A stretch of 56,786 nucleotides of DNA. It comes from Chloroflexota bacterium. GTDB taxonomy: Bacteria > Chloroflexota > Anaerolineae > Promineifilales > Promineifilaceae. Location of the stretch: NCBI GenBank assembly GCA_014584575.1, contig JACTMP010000060.1, positions 1 through 56,786 on the forward strand, read 5' to 3'. How positions within the stretch are numbered: the first letter of the stretch is position 1; each line of letters begins with the position of its first letter. The notes below the pieces were generated by a model. It was not told the origin of the DNA. It did not search any database and saw only the letters and a program-made list of their open reading frames with translations. The position numbers and the translations under genes are program-made. Below are positions 40,711 through 48,569 of this stretch, piece after piece.

Positions 40711-41667
40711 ATGACAACGGTGATTCAAGAGAAAACGCCCTTTGTGGGGATTCGTTTTCAGAAATTGGGTAAGTTGTATCATTTCAAAGTGGGGGCGCAG
40801 CATGATGTGGCCATGGGGGATTATGTGCTGGTGGAGACGAAGCGCGGCCGGCAGTTGGGTCAGATCATGACCTTTGTGGCCCCGGAGCAGGCACACAAAC
40901 AAAAAGGGATGCGGGCCATTGAACGCAAAGCGACGCCGCGTGACCTGGTGATGAAGCAGTTGTGGGAGTCGAAGGAGTTGGACGCGCTGATTACATGCCG
41001 GGAGAAGGCGGCGGAACTCAATTACAGTGATGCGAAGTTTGTGAAGGCGGAATACAGCTTTGATGGCTCGTGGCTGACCATTCACTATACCACCGAGAAT
41101 AAGAAGTTGGAGATTAAGCCGCTGCAAAATGCGATGAGCAAGGCGTTTCGGGCGCGGATTGAGATGCGGCTGATTGGGCCGCGCGATGTGGCCAAGATTA
41201 TGGGGGGCTATGGGGCGTGTGGTGGGCCACGCTGCTGCTCGACGTTCCTGACGGAGTTTAGCCCGGTTTCGATTCGCATGGCGAAGGAGCAGGGGATTTC
41301 GCTGAGTCCGCAGGAGATTACGGGGATGTGCGGCCGTTTGCGCTGCTGCCTGGTGTATGAGTATGAGCAGTATGTGGAAGCGAAGAAGACGCTGCCGAAG
41401 TTGGGCAAACGCATTGGCACGCCGCGCGGCGAAGGCAAGGTGCGGGATGTGCGCGTCTTGCGGGATTCGGTGGTGGTGGATATTGAAGGCGAATGGCACG
41501 AATTTTTCCGCCATGAACTGGAGCCGCTGGATGAGTTGGAGGCTTTGCAAAAGAAGGCGGAAGCGGGCTGCTCGAAGCATGAGGGTGGGGGCTGTGATTG
41601 TGGCGCGAAGAATGGGGGCACGGCCGTTGCCGATGATGAGGGGGGCGATGAGACCATCGTTGAATGA
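40711..41667 (+). CDS. PSP1-domain protein (RicT/YaaT-like)
   Basis: 318 aa. PSP1 domain: VGIRFQKLGKLYHF, AMGDYVLVETKRGRQLGQI, KQLWESKELDALITCREKAA, YTTENKKLEIKPL and IEMRLIGPRDVAKIMGGYG. The Cys-rich signature GACGGPRCCSTFL plus GMCGRLRCCLVYEYEQY matches the [4Fe-4S]-binding cysteines of RicT in the RicAFT complex. The C-terminus adds a further Cys patch (AGCSKHEGGGCDCG). In Bacillus RicT works with RNase Y. Other partners are not nearby. Confidence 0.92.
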   Translation: MTTVIQEKTPFVGIRFQKLGKLYHFKVGAQHDVAMGDYVLVETKRGRQLGQIMTFVAPEQAHKQKGMRAIERKATPRDLVMKQLWESKELDALITCREKAAELNYSDAKFVKAEYSFDGSWLTIHYTTENKKLEIKPLQNAMSKAFRARIEMRLIGPRDVAKIMGGYGACGGPRCCSTFLTEFSPVSIRMAKEQGISLSPQEITGMCGRLRCCLVYEYEQYVEAKKTLPKLGKRIGTPRGEGKVRDVRVLRDSVVVDIEGEWHEFFRHELEPLDELEALQKKAEAGCSKHEGGGCDCGAKNGGTAVADDEGGDETIVE

Positions 41668-41725
41668 GCAGGTGAAGAAGTGATGAGGCATTGCCTTCTT
41701 CATAATTCCTAATTCCAGAGGTGTG

Positions 41726-42325
41726 ATGAACGGCCGTGACGAAGCATGGGCAATAGTCTGTGAATTTGTGCAGGATGGGGGGCTGCGGCGGCATATGCTG
41801 GCGGTGAGTGCGGCCATGCGCTGGTATGCGGATTTGTTGGGGGCGGACGCGGAATTGTGGGAGGTAGTGGGGCTACTGCATGATTTCGATTGGGAGATTC
41901 ACCCGGATTTGCACCGGCATCCGCTGGCAGGCGCGCCCATTTTGCGGCAGCGCGGTTGGGATGAGACGGTAATTCGCCCCATTTTGAGCCACAATACAGA
42001 AGCAACGGCCGTCGAACGAGAACACCCCATTGATTTTGCCTTGCTGGCCTGTGATGAGATTACGGGTTTGATTATTGCGGCGACACTGGTACGGCCGTCG
42101 CGCAACATTCACGACCTGGAACTAAAATCGGTGCGCAATAAGTGGAAGGACAAACGTTTTGCCGCCGGGGTGGACCGCGACCATGTGGTGGCGGTGACGG
42201 ATGATTTTAGCCGCGCTTGTTTCGACGGCCGTCTGGAACTCTGGCAGCACATTGGCAATGTCCTCACGGCGATGCAGGGAGCGGCGGGACAGTTGGAGTT
42301 GGACGGCCGTTTGGCACACGGGTAA
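41726..42325 (+). CDS. HD-domain hydrolase (HDIG type)
   Basis: 199 aa from the ATG at 41726 (AGAGG upstream; GTG at 41723 is the alternative). GGLRRHMLAVSAAMRWYAD (H), VGLLHDFDWEIHPDLH (HD) and LSHNTEATAVEREHPIDFAL form the metal site; FALLACDEITGLIIAAT supplies the last D. Function unknown. Its 3' end (42224-42312) is repeated at 43023-43111, beyond the adjacent toxin-antitoxin cassette. Confidence 0.87.
   Translation: MNGRDEAWAIVCEFVQDGGLRRHMLAVSAAMRWYADLLGADAELWEVVGLLHDFDWEIHPDLHRHPLAGAPILRQRGWDETVIRPILSHNTEATAVEREHPIDFALLACDEITGLIIAATLVRPSRNIHDLELKSVRNKWKDKRFAAGVDRDHVVAVTDDFSRACFDGRLELWQHIGNVLTAMQGAAGQLELDGRLAHG
42224..42312 (+). repeat. left copy of 89-bp direct repeat (HD gene 3' end)
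   Basis: 89 bp aligned without gaps to 43023-43111, about 79 of 89 identical by eye; mismatches cluster near the left end. The left copy is the functional 3' end of the HD gene. The two copies bracket 710 bp holding the PIN toxin-antitoxin cassette. Confidence 0.88.
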
Positions 42326-42380
42326 TCAGTGAGTGGTGAGTATGGTAGAATAGGCAAAATCTGTTTAAGGGGATACAAAA

Positions 42381-42611
42381 ATGGTAGCAGATACTGATGT
42401 TTTAGACGATATTCTCAAGCAAGTGAATCAGCTTTCACCAGACTCCCGCCTGCGCCTTATTCAACGAGTGACCGCCACACTCATACCTTACCCGGTGCAA
42501 GACTCAAAGCCTCTACAATTTGGCAAGTATAAAGGCAATCGCATGTCATCCTTAGAAGATTTTGCTATTGCCGAATGGCATCCCACAGAAAACGAACTCA
42601 ATGGCGAATAA
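42381..42611 (+). CDS. putative antitoxin of the second PIN-type toxin-antitoxin pair
   Basis: 76 aa, small and acidic at the end (IAEWHPTENELNGE), with an N-terminal helical stretch (DVLDDILKQVNQLSPDSRLRL), as in PIN-associated antitoxins of the 'DUF2281/VapB-like' kind. Overlaps the toxin start by 11 nt. No DNA-binding motif can be assigned with certainty; called by position. Confidence 0.75.
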   Translation: MVADTDVLDDILKQVNQLSPDSRLRLIQRVTATLIPYPVQDSKPLQFGKYKGNRMSSLEDFAIAEWHPTENELNGE

Positions 42612-43011
42612 ACTCATTTTGGATACCCATGCGCTAATCTGGTATCTGGAAGGTAATCAAAAACTGGGCGCTCAGGCCAAAACAAGAATGGGGGCGGCGG
42701 ACAGTCTCATGGTCTTGCCCCTTATCGCTTTGGCAGAGGCAGCATTTCTCATTGAGCGTGGTCGCATTGGCATTCCTACTACAAAAGATTTGCTGACTGA
42801 TGTACACAACGACAAGCGAATTGAGATTTTCCCTCTCACGTGGGACGTTTTTGAACGGAGTCTCACACCAGAAGGGTTGCAGATTCCCGAATTACATGAT
42901 CGCTTTATTGTCAGCACGGGTTTACATCTTCAGGATTTAGGTGATTCTGTTGAGATCATCACCAAAGATCGAACCATCACGCAAGCTGGAATTTTGCCGG
43001 TGATCTGGTGA
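42601..43011 (+). CDS. type II toxin, PIN-domain ribonuclease (second copy)
   Basis: 136 aa from the ATG at 42601. LILDTHALIWYLEG (first Asp), LIALAEAAFLIERGRIG (Glu) and IPELHDRFIVSTGLHLQ with IITKDRTI (C-terminal acidic residues) form the PIN active site. Distinct in sequence from the PIN toxin at 12511. Lower G+C than the flanking HD and moeA genes. The cassette lies between two copies of the HD gene's 3' end, suggesting insertion. Confidence 0.9.
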   Translation: MANKLILDTHALIWYLEGNQKLGAQAKTRMGAADSLMVLPLIALAEAAFLIERGRIGIPTTKDLLTDVHNDKRIEIFPLTWDVFERSLTPEGLQIPELHDRFIVSTGLHLQDLGDSVEIITKDRTITQAGILPVIW

Positions 43012-43022
43012 TTATAGAGGCT

Positions 43023-43119
43023 GACTGCCGTCCCCCACTCTGGCAGCACATTGGCAACGTCCTCACGGCAATGCAGGGGGCGGCGGAACAGTTGGGGTTG
43101 GACGGCCGTTTAAGGTAAG
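43023..43119 (+). pseudogene. orphan C-terminal fragment of HD gene (right copy of direct repeat)
   Basis: Keeps the reading frame of the HD protein end: LWQHIGNVLTAMQGAAEQLG then LDGRLR and a TAA, against LWQHIGNVLTAMQGAAGQLE in the intact gene. No start of its own. Either the original tail of the HD gene, displaced by insertion of the toxin-antitoxin cassette, or a tail brought in with it. Confidence 0.85.
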
Positions 43120-43241
43120 CATAGTCTGACCCGTCAATATAAAGAATTGGGATTTTGGACAATCACATGCATTTATTAATATCTATGATTGATTGGGAAT
43201 ATCCCCCCACAAAATAAGAAGTTCAACCGAGAGTATGGGAC

Positions 43242-43526
43242 ATGCAAAATCAAAATAATTTGATGAGCCTAGTCCTATCATACGGAAATGGTGTTATTCT
43301 TGAATTACGCGCTGAAGGAGAAAATGAAGAAGCTATTGAATTGTTGCGTGGGATCGCGATTAGTACAGGGCGTAGCATAAAGCTCGAAATGTCATCAGAA
43401 GAAAATCAAAATGTGTGGTTATACCATGAGGGTGACGAATGCTATCGGCAACCGATGCACGAGGGTGGATATACTTTTATAAACCCTGTACCCCAACCAA
43501 AGAAATTTGCTCAAAGCACTAATTGA
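43242..43526 (+). CDS. small hypothetical protein in an AT-rich patch
   Basis: 94 aa (LSYGNGVILELRAEGENEEA, ELLRGIAISTGRSIKLEMSS). No family recognised. Base composition is clearly more AT-rich than its neighbours and it has no ACGGCCGT palindrome, consistent with recent acquisition along with the nearby toxin-antitoxin cassette. A weak GGGA precedes the ATG. Real coding is probable but not certain. Confidence 0.5.
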   Translation: MQNQNNLMSLVLSYGNGVILELRAEGENEEAIELLRGIAISTGRSIKLEMSSEENQNVWLYHEGDECYRQPMHEGGYTFINPVPQPKKFAQSTN

Positions 43527-43626
43527 GACGGTGATAATCGGGAGCATCGTCTTACACCATTGTTTACAAGTTAAGGTTTTCTGGCAAATGTCAAGGGCAA
43601 AAACAAAACCTCTGTTGACCAACACC

Positions 43627-43738
43627 GCCCGGTGATCAATCACCGGGCTAAACATCGTCGCCCCATCAATGGGGCTGGAGGCTCTGCCAGCCGGATTTAT
43701 CCGGCGCTACCGACCAGCCAGGGCATTCATGACCTGGC
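43627..43738. repeat. array of four consecutive short hairpins
   Basis: GCCCGGTGA-tcaa-TCACCGGGC (43627-43648), GCCCCA-tcaa-TGGGGC (43660-43675), GCCGGA-ttta-TCCGGC (43690-43705) and GCCAGG-N10-CCTGGC (43717-43738), spaced about 30 bp apart. The stems differ but the design is shared. It occupies the gap between the small hypothetical gene and moeA; 43739-44007 shows no supported gene. Confidence 0.7.
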
Positions 43739-44007
43739 GATAGTGGCCGTAGAACCTGCTTGACGAATTCAAAATATGCTTAACTTGTAACCAATGGTCT
43801 TACACACCTATTTCTCTTAGCAATAGTCACGGCCGTACCACCCCAAAACCCCTCCACATCCCCCATCACCTCGCATAAAACCCCCACAGCATTATCCATT
43901 CCCCGATCACCGTGCATAAGGTCATCGCCGTCAGACTGGCGGGTGGCACGGTATAATCTCAATAGCGCGGTTTGATGAAAGCTGAGAAAATATATCGGCA
44001 AAAAAAC

Positions 44008-44090
44008 TTGTCATTTCGAGGTCTTCCGAGAAATCCCTGCGTGTTGTCAATTAGTAGGGATTCCTCCTCGAAGACTCGTCGGAATGACAA
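44008..44090. repeat. REP-like inverted repeat (TTGTCATTTCGAG type)
   Basis: TTGTCATTTCGAGGTCTTCC ... AAATCCCT at the left and AGGGATTCCTCCTCGAAGAC ... GGAATGACAA at the right, around a 17-nt centre. This is a common intergenic repeat style. It lies 85 bp upstream of the moeA start. Confidence 0.65.
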
Positions 44091-44175
44091 ATGGCGCGGC
44101 AACTTTCTTGTAGCCTGAGTTGCCCTGGCAATGGTTGGCTCGGAATGGCTCAACATGGTCAATAGGAAAATAAAA

Positions 44176-45420
44176 ATGGCTGATGCGGAAAATTTGACAG
44201 TTCAGGCGGCACTCACGGCCGTCCTCGCCCCCCTCACCATCCTCCCCCCCGAACCAGTGGCCTTGCCGGATGCGCTGGGCCGCGTCCTGGCCGCGCCCAT
44301 CACCGCGCAGGATAATCTACCCCCCTTCGCCAATTCCGCTATGGACGGTTATGCCTTCATCGCCGCCGATCTCGTTGGCGCTACCGTTGACCAGCCCGCC
44401 ACCCTGCGCGTCATTGGCGATATTGCTGCCGGGGTCGCGCCCACCGTTCAGGTGCAACGGGGCACGGCCGTGCGCATTATGACCGGCGCCCCCATCCCCC
44501 CCGGCGCCGACGCCGTCATCCCCGTGGAAGACACAGACGAAAACTGGCGGGACAAGGCACGGCCGTTGCCCACCACCATTCACATTAACCGCTCCGTCAA
44601 GCCCGGCGACTACATCCGCCCCCCCGGCGGCGACATCCAGGCCGGGCAAACCGTCCTCCACGCCGGACACCTCATCCGCCCCCAGGAAATCGGCCTGTTG
44701 GCCGCCTTAGGCATCGCGCAGCTATCGGTCGTGCGACGGCCGTTGGTCGGCATCCTGGCTACCGGTGACGAACTCATCGCCATTGACCAACCCCTGCAAC
44801 CCGGCAAAATCCGCAATAGCAACGGCTATGCCCAGGCCGCCCAGGTCGCCGCATTGGGGGCTATCCCCTTGTCCCTGGGTATCGCCCGCGACAGCGAGGC
44901 CGACGTGCGCGCCAAATTACAAACCGGGCTAGACGCCGGGGTAGACCTGTTCATCAGTTCCGCCGGCGTCTCCGTCGGTGCCTACGATGTGGTCAAGGCC
45001 GTGCTGGAAGCGGAAGGCAACATCGGCTTCTGGCGGGTGCGGATGCGCCCCGGCAAACCATTGGCCTACGGTTCATACAAAGGCATTCCCTACATCGGGC
45101 TGCCCGGCAATCCCGTTTCCGCCATGGTCTCCTTTGAACGTTTCGCCCGCGCCGCCATCCTGAAAATGGCCGGGCACACCCAACTGGAACGGCCGCAGGT
45201 ATTGGCCGAACTGCAAGAGGAGATGGAGTCGGACGGCCGTGAAAGCTACATCCGCGCCATCGTGACCAAACAGGACAACGGTTACACCGCCACCCCCACC
45301 GGCAGCCAGGACTCCCACATGCTCACCTCCCTCGTCCGCGCCAACGCCCTGCTCATCATCCCCGAAGATATGCGCCACGTCCCGGCCGGCGAGATGCTAA
45401 CGGCCTGGATGCTCGAATAA
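44176..45420 (+). CDS. moeA: molybdopterin molybdenumtransferase MoeA
   Basis: 414 aa from the ATG at 44176 (AGGA 8 nt upstream); longer frame from 44131 not favoured. LPDALGRVLAAPITAQDNLP, FANSAMDGYAFIAADL, VRIMTGAPIPPGADAVIPVE, PGDYIRPPGGDIQAG, ILATGDEL, ISSAGVSVGAYDVVKAVL, and GLPGNPVSAMVSFERF are all diagnostic. Inserts molybdenum into adenylated molybdopterin. Other moa/mob genes are not present. Ends in a bidirectional terminator. Confidence 0.96.
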   Translation: MADAENLTVQAALTAVLAPLTILPPEPVALPDALGRVLAAPITAQDNLPPFANSAMDGYAFIAADLVGATVDQPATLRVIGDIAAGVAPTVQVQRGTAVRIMTGAPIPPGADAVIPVEDTDENWRDKARPLPTTIHINRSVKPGDYIRPPGGDIQAGQTVLHAGHLIRPQEIGLLAALGIAQLSVVRRPLVGILATGDELIAIDQPLQPGKIRNSNGYAQAAQVAALGAIPLSLGIARDSEADVRAKLQTGLDAGVDLFISSAGVSVGAYDVVKAVLEAEGNIGFWRVRMRPGKPLAYGSYKGIPYIGLPGNPVSAMVSFERFARAAILKMAGHTQLERPQVLAELQEEMESDGRESYIRAIVTKQDNGYTATPTGSQDSHMLTSLVRANALLIIPEDMRHVPAGEMLTAWMLE

Positions 45421-45422
45421 AA

Positions 45423-45444
45423 AAAGCCCCTATTCAGGGGCTTT
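45423..45444. terminator. bidirectional Rho-independent terminator
   Basis: AAAGCCCC-TATTCA-GGGGCTTT between convergent moeA and the S1-domain gene. On the minus strand a run of seven T follows (complement of 45419-45425); on the plus strand only TTT-ATC. Stronger for the S1-domain gene. Confidence 0.82.
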
Positions 45445-45451
45445 ATCATTT

Positions 45452-45482
45452 CGATTACCGATTACTGATCACCGATTACCGG
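45452..45482. repeat. CGATTACC word repeat
   Basis: CGATTACCGATTACTGATCA followed by CCGATTACCGG, the reverse of the GTAATCGG vocabulary. Lies just beyond the S1-domain gene stop. Confidence 0.65.
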
Positions 45483-45485
45483 CTT

Positions 45486-46286
45486 TTAATTCTGATGCAC
45501 ATGCAGCGTGCGGCTTAAAATGTCATCCTGCTGCGCCCGAATGCGGTCACGCTCATTGCGGCGGCGATTCTTGCTCGCCTTCTTGTTGCGATTGCGGCCG
45601 CCCTTGCCACTATCATAATCATCACCAAGCGCCTGCCGCAGCGCGAACTCCATGGCCGACAACGCTTCTTCCTCTTCTTCCATCTCGTCGTATTCTTCTA
45701 CCTGCGCTTCCATTCTAGCCGGGGCAGCCACCGCCTCCGGCTTTTCCAGCGTCGCCTTAATGCTCAGATCAATGCGCCGCTTGCGGCGGCTGAAGCCCAA
45801 CACCTGCACCTGTACTTCTTCGCCAACGTGTACCGCTTCGTTGGGATGTTTCACATAGTTGTGGTTCAGTTCGCTGATGTGAACCAGCCCTTCCCGCTCC
45901 GCGCCAATGTTTACAAACGCGCCAAAATTCTCCAGTCGCGTAATCGTGCCGGTGTAAACCTGACCAATTTCCAGGTCATTCCAATCTACGGCCAACGGCT
46001 CAATCATGGAGACCATAATCTGGTTACGGGCCACATCCACCTTATCTACAAATACCGACACTTCTTGCCCCACGCTTAACACGTCCGCTACGCGATTGAC
46101 GTGTTCCTGGCCCAACTGCGAAATGTGGATGAGGGCGTTTACGCCAATGCCCAGGTCAATAAACGCGCCATATAGTTCAATGCGCGTCACGATCCCGCTT
46201 AATTTCATTTTGGGTTTGAGATCGTTAATGCTCTGGGGCTTAGAGGCTGGCGTAGCCTCCTGTAATGTTTCCAATTCTTCACTCAT
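45486..46286 (-). CDS. protein with two S1 RNA-binding domains
   Basis: 266 aa. S1 domain 1 at about 27-95 (LSGIVTRIELYGAFIDLG, GVNALIHISQLGQEHVNR) and S1 domain 2 at about 105-175 (YTGTITRLENFGAFVNIG, EGLVHISELNHNYVKHPNE). The C-terminal 80 residues are charged: an acidic EEYDEMEEEEEALSAME stretch, then Lys/Arg-rich GGRNRNKKASKNRRRNERDR. It resembles small ribosomal-protein-S1-like proteins of Chloroflexota, probably binding mRNA or the 30S subunit. Confidence 0.92.
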   Translation of the reverse strand: MSEELETLQEATPASKPQSINDLKPKMKLSGIVTRIELYGAFIDLGIGVNALIHISQLGQEHVNRVADVLSVGQEVSVFVDKVDVARNQIMVSMIEPLAVDWNDLEIGQVYTGTITRLENFGAFVNIGAEREGLVHISELNHNYVKHPNEAVHVGEEVQVQVLGFSRRKRRIDLSIKATLEKPEAVAAPARMEAQVEEYDEMEEEEEALSAMEFALRQALGDDYDSGKGGRNRNKKASKNRRRNERDRIRAQQDDILSRTLHVHQN

Positions 46287-46507
46287 GACAAGATTCTCCT
46301 GACGCAGAGGTAAATTTGATTCGGTCTGCGCCTTTCCCGATTGTAAGTTTAGTGACTACGGATGCTGGGGATGAAGCGGTTGCTTTTTAAGCCAGATGTA
46401 GTTGTTTGGTAATGCTCGTTGGGCCCCACACCTGTATGCAGACCAAAAAGCCAGGAGCAATTATAACAACAGCCAATGGCCTGTCAAACTGGACGAAAGG
46501 GACAAAA

Positions 46508-46537
46508 AACGGCCGTACCGGGGCGGGTACGGCCGTA
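46508..46537 (-). terminator. terminator hairpin made of two ACGGCCGT palindromes
   Basis: Perfect 11-bp stem ACGGCCGTACC (46509-46519) / GGTACGGCCGT (46526-46536) with a 6-nt loop. On the minus strand it is followed by TTTTTTGTC. It lies downstream of the minus-strand acyl-CoA synthetase gene, after a word repeat. Two copies of the genome's iterated palindrome form the stem. Confidence 0.75.
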
Positions 46538-46562
46538 AAAATTGTCTGTGCAGTGGGGTTTT

Positions 46563-46641
46563 GAGATTAGGAGATTAGGAGATTAGGAGATTAGGAGATT
46601 AAATCTCTCAATCTCTCAATCTCTCAATCTCCCAGTCTCTT
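46563..46641. repeat. GAGATTAG octamer inverted word repeat
   Basis: Nearly five perfect tandem GAGATTAG octamers at the left, then complementary AATCTCTC octamers at the right. The most regular of the word repeats in the window. It ends 2 bp before the acyl-CoA synthetase stop (46644). Confidence 0.9.
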
Positions 46642-46643
46642 CC

Positions 46644-48425
46644 CTAATCCGTATACATAGACTCAATCTCTTCGGCAAAATTCTGATTGATAATACGCCG
46701 TTTAATCTTCAAGGTGGGCGTCAATTCGCCATCTTCAATGGAGAAATCTCGCGGCAGCACCCGGAACTGGCGCACCTGTTCCACGCGGGCAAAGAGCGGG
46801 TTCACCTTTGTATCAATCTCTTTCTGGAGATGTTCCAGCACCTTAGGATTGTCGTGTAACGTTTGCCCCTCAATGCCGTTGGCCTGGGCAAAAGCGGTCG
46901 CTGCCTCCGGGTCTAGCGTCAACAGGGCAGTAATGTAACGCCGCTGTTCACCAATCACCACCGCTTGCGACACCAGGTCACACTGCTTCAAGGCGGCTTC
47001 AATGTTCTTCGGCGCGATGTTCTTACCGCCAGAGGTAATGATGATCTCCTTCTTACGCCCCACAATGCTCAGGTAGCCATCTTCATCAAACTGCCCCAGG
47101 TCGCCGGAGTGCAGCCAGCCATCAATCAGGTCAGCATTGGTTGCCTTTTCATCTTTGTAATAACCCAGGAACACATTGGGGCCGCGCAGGATGATCTCGC
47201 CATCTTCACCCAATTTAATCTCGGTTTCCGGCCAAAATTGACCGACAGTGCCAATTTTGTTGGCCCCAGGGCGGTTGGTGCTGGTTGGCCCGCTGCCTTC
47301 GGACTGACCATATAGTTCATAAATGAAGATGTCCAGATTGGCAAAGAACTGCAAAATTTCAGGGGCAATTGGCGCCGCCGCCGACACACCAACACGCATG
47401 TTGGTGAAGCCTAAAGCGGTTTTTACTTTGCTGAAAACGAGTTTGTTGGCGATGTTATATTGCAGTCCTAACATGCCAGATGGCTCTTTACCCTGATTTT
47501 TCAGCGCCGAACTCTTATTGCCTACACCCATAGCCCAGTGGGCAATCTTGGCCCTGATGCCGGTGGCGTGGCTCAGGTTGGCGGCGACACCCGCCTGGAA
47601 CCTTTCCCAAATACGGGGCACACCAAAGACCAGGGAGGGATGCACCTCTTTGAAGTTCTCGTTAAGGAAGTCTTGGGGTGGGTATTGGGCAAAGTAGATT
47701 TGATAACCGGCGCTGACGGCCGCGTGAATGGAGACCATCTGCTCGGCAATGTGGGAAAAGGGCAGGTAGGAAACGGCCGAATCAGACGGCCCTAAATTGA
47801 GCAGCTTGACGGCGTTATTGGCCGTGCGCGCCAGGTTTTTGTGCGAGAGCATCACCCCCTTGGGTGGGCCGGTAGTGCCGGAAGTGTAAATCAGCGTGGC
47901 TAACTGGTCTTCGCGCAGCGATTCCAGCCGTTTGTCCACTTCGGCGTCAGGCACATCGTTGCCTTTAGCCATAAACGAATCCCAGTCCAACGTCATAGGA
48001 TCGTCTATCTTCGTGCCTTTCATGGTGACGATGTGCTTAAGGCAAGCGATGTCGTCACGCACTTTTTCGATCTTCTTCCACTGCTCTTCGTGTTCCACCA
48101 GGATGATGGGAGTCTCGGCGTTTTCGATGATGTATTTACATTCTTCGGGAGAGTTGGTGGTGTAGATGCCGGCGGGCGCGCCGCCGGCCAACATGGTGGC
48201 CAGGTCAAATATGATCCATTCGGGGCGATTAAAACCCAAAATGGTGCTGTTGTTGCCTGGCTCAAAGCCTAGAGCAATCAAGGCTTTGGTGGCCTGGCGT
48301 ACCTGTTGCAGGTACTCTTGCCAGGTGGTGGGTACCCAGACGTTGTTCCGTTTTTCGTAGTAGGCGGGGGCGTTGGGGCGGGTACGGCCGTTTTCGTGTA
48401 AGCGGTGTAATACAGTGTCTGCCAT
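46644..48425 (-). CDS. long-chain acyl-CoA synthetase (AMP-binding)
   Basis: 593 aa from the ATG at 48425 (GGAGG 6 nt upstream). AMP-binding motifs: LATLIYTSGTTGPPKGVMLS (P-loop), IYELYGQSEGSGPTS, GWLHSGDLGQFDEDGYL, GRKKEIIITSGGKNIAPKNI and the C-terminal LTPTLKIKRRIINQNF. Activates fatty acids for lipid synthesis or beta-oxidation. The thiolase gene downstream on the same strand, past the MBL gene, fits fatty-acid metabolism. Confidence 0.94.
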   Translation of the reverse strand: MADTVLHRLHENGRTRPNAPAYYEKRNNVWVPTTWQEYLQQVRQATKALIALGFEPGNNSTILGFNRPEWIIFDLATMLAGGAPAGIYTTNSPEECKYIIENAETPIILVEHEEQWKKIEKVRDDIACLKHIVTMKGTKIDDPMTLDWDSFMAKGNDVPDAEVDKRLESLREDQLATLIYTSGTTGPPKGVMLSHKNLARTANNAVKLLNLGPSDSAVSYLPFSHIAEQMVSIHAAVSAGYQIYFAQYPPQDFLNENFKEVHPSLVFGVPRIWERFQAGVAANLSHATGIRAKIAHWAMGVGNKSSALKNQGKEPSGMLGLQYNIANKLVFSKVKTALGFTNMRVGVSAAAPIAPEILQFFANLDIFIYELYGQSEGSGPTSTNRPGANKIGTVGQFWPETEIKLGEDGEIILRGPNVFLGYYKDEKATNADLIDGWLHSGDLGQFDEDGYLSIVGRKKEIIITSGGKNIAPKNIEAALKQCDLVSQAVVIGEQRRYITALLTLDPEAATAFAQANGIEGQTLHDNPKVLEHLQKEIDTKVNPLFARVEQVRQFRVLPRDFSIEDGELTPTLKIKRRIINQNFAEEIESMYTD

Positions 48426-48542
48426 CACTATCCTCCTTCAATTGGGTGTGGGTAATTAAGACATTTAAGGGACTAATGTACCTAGTATACATAAAAGGTT
48501 GAAAGTTGCGTAGTGTGGAATGTCATGCCAGAAACGAGTAGC

Positions 48543-48569
48543 CCCTATGGGTTTCTAAAACCCTTAGGG
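48543..48569. repeat. CTA-loop hairpin at the end of the MBL gene
   Basis: CCCTATGGGTTT, CTA, AAACCCTTAGGG with one mismatch. Same family as 39504-39538. The MBL gene stop codon (48564-48566, TAA on the minus strand) is inside the right arm. Confidence 0.65.

Noticed and set aside
41723..42325. Right-hand HD tail (43023) as a second complete HD gene
   Set aside because: Only about 30 codons of similarity remain and there is no upstream HD motif. The minus-strand frame covering it (42977-43162) is a shadow.
43780..44001. 74-codon minus-strand open frame
   Set aside because: No ribosome site or family, and it lies in a repeat-rich gap. It cannot be excluded, but it is unsupported.
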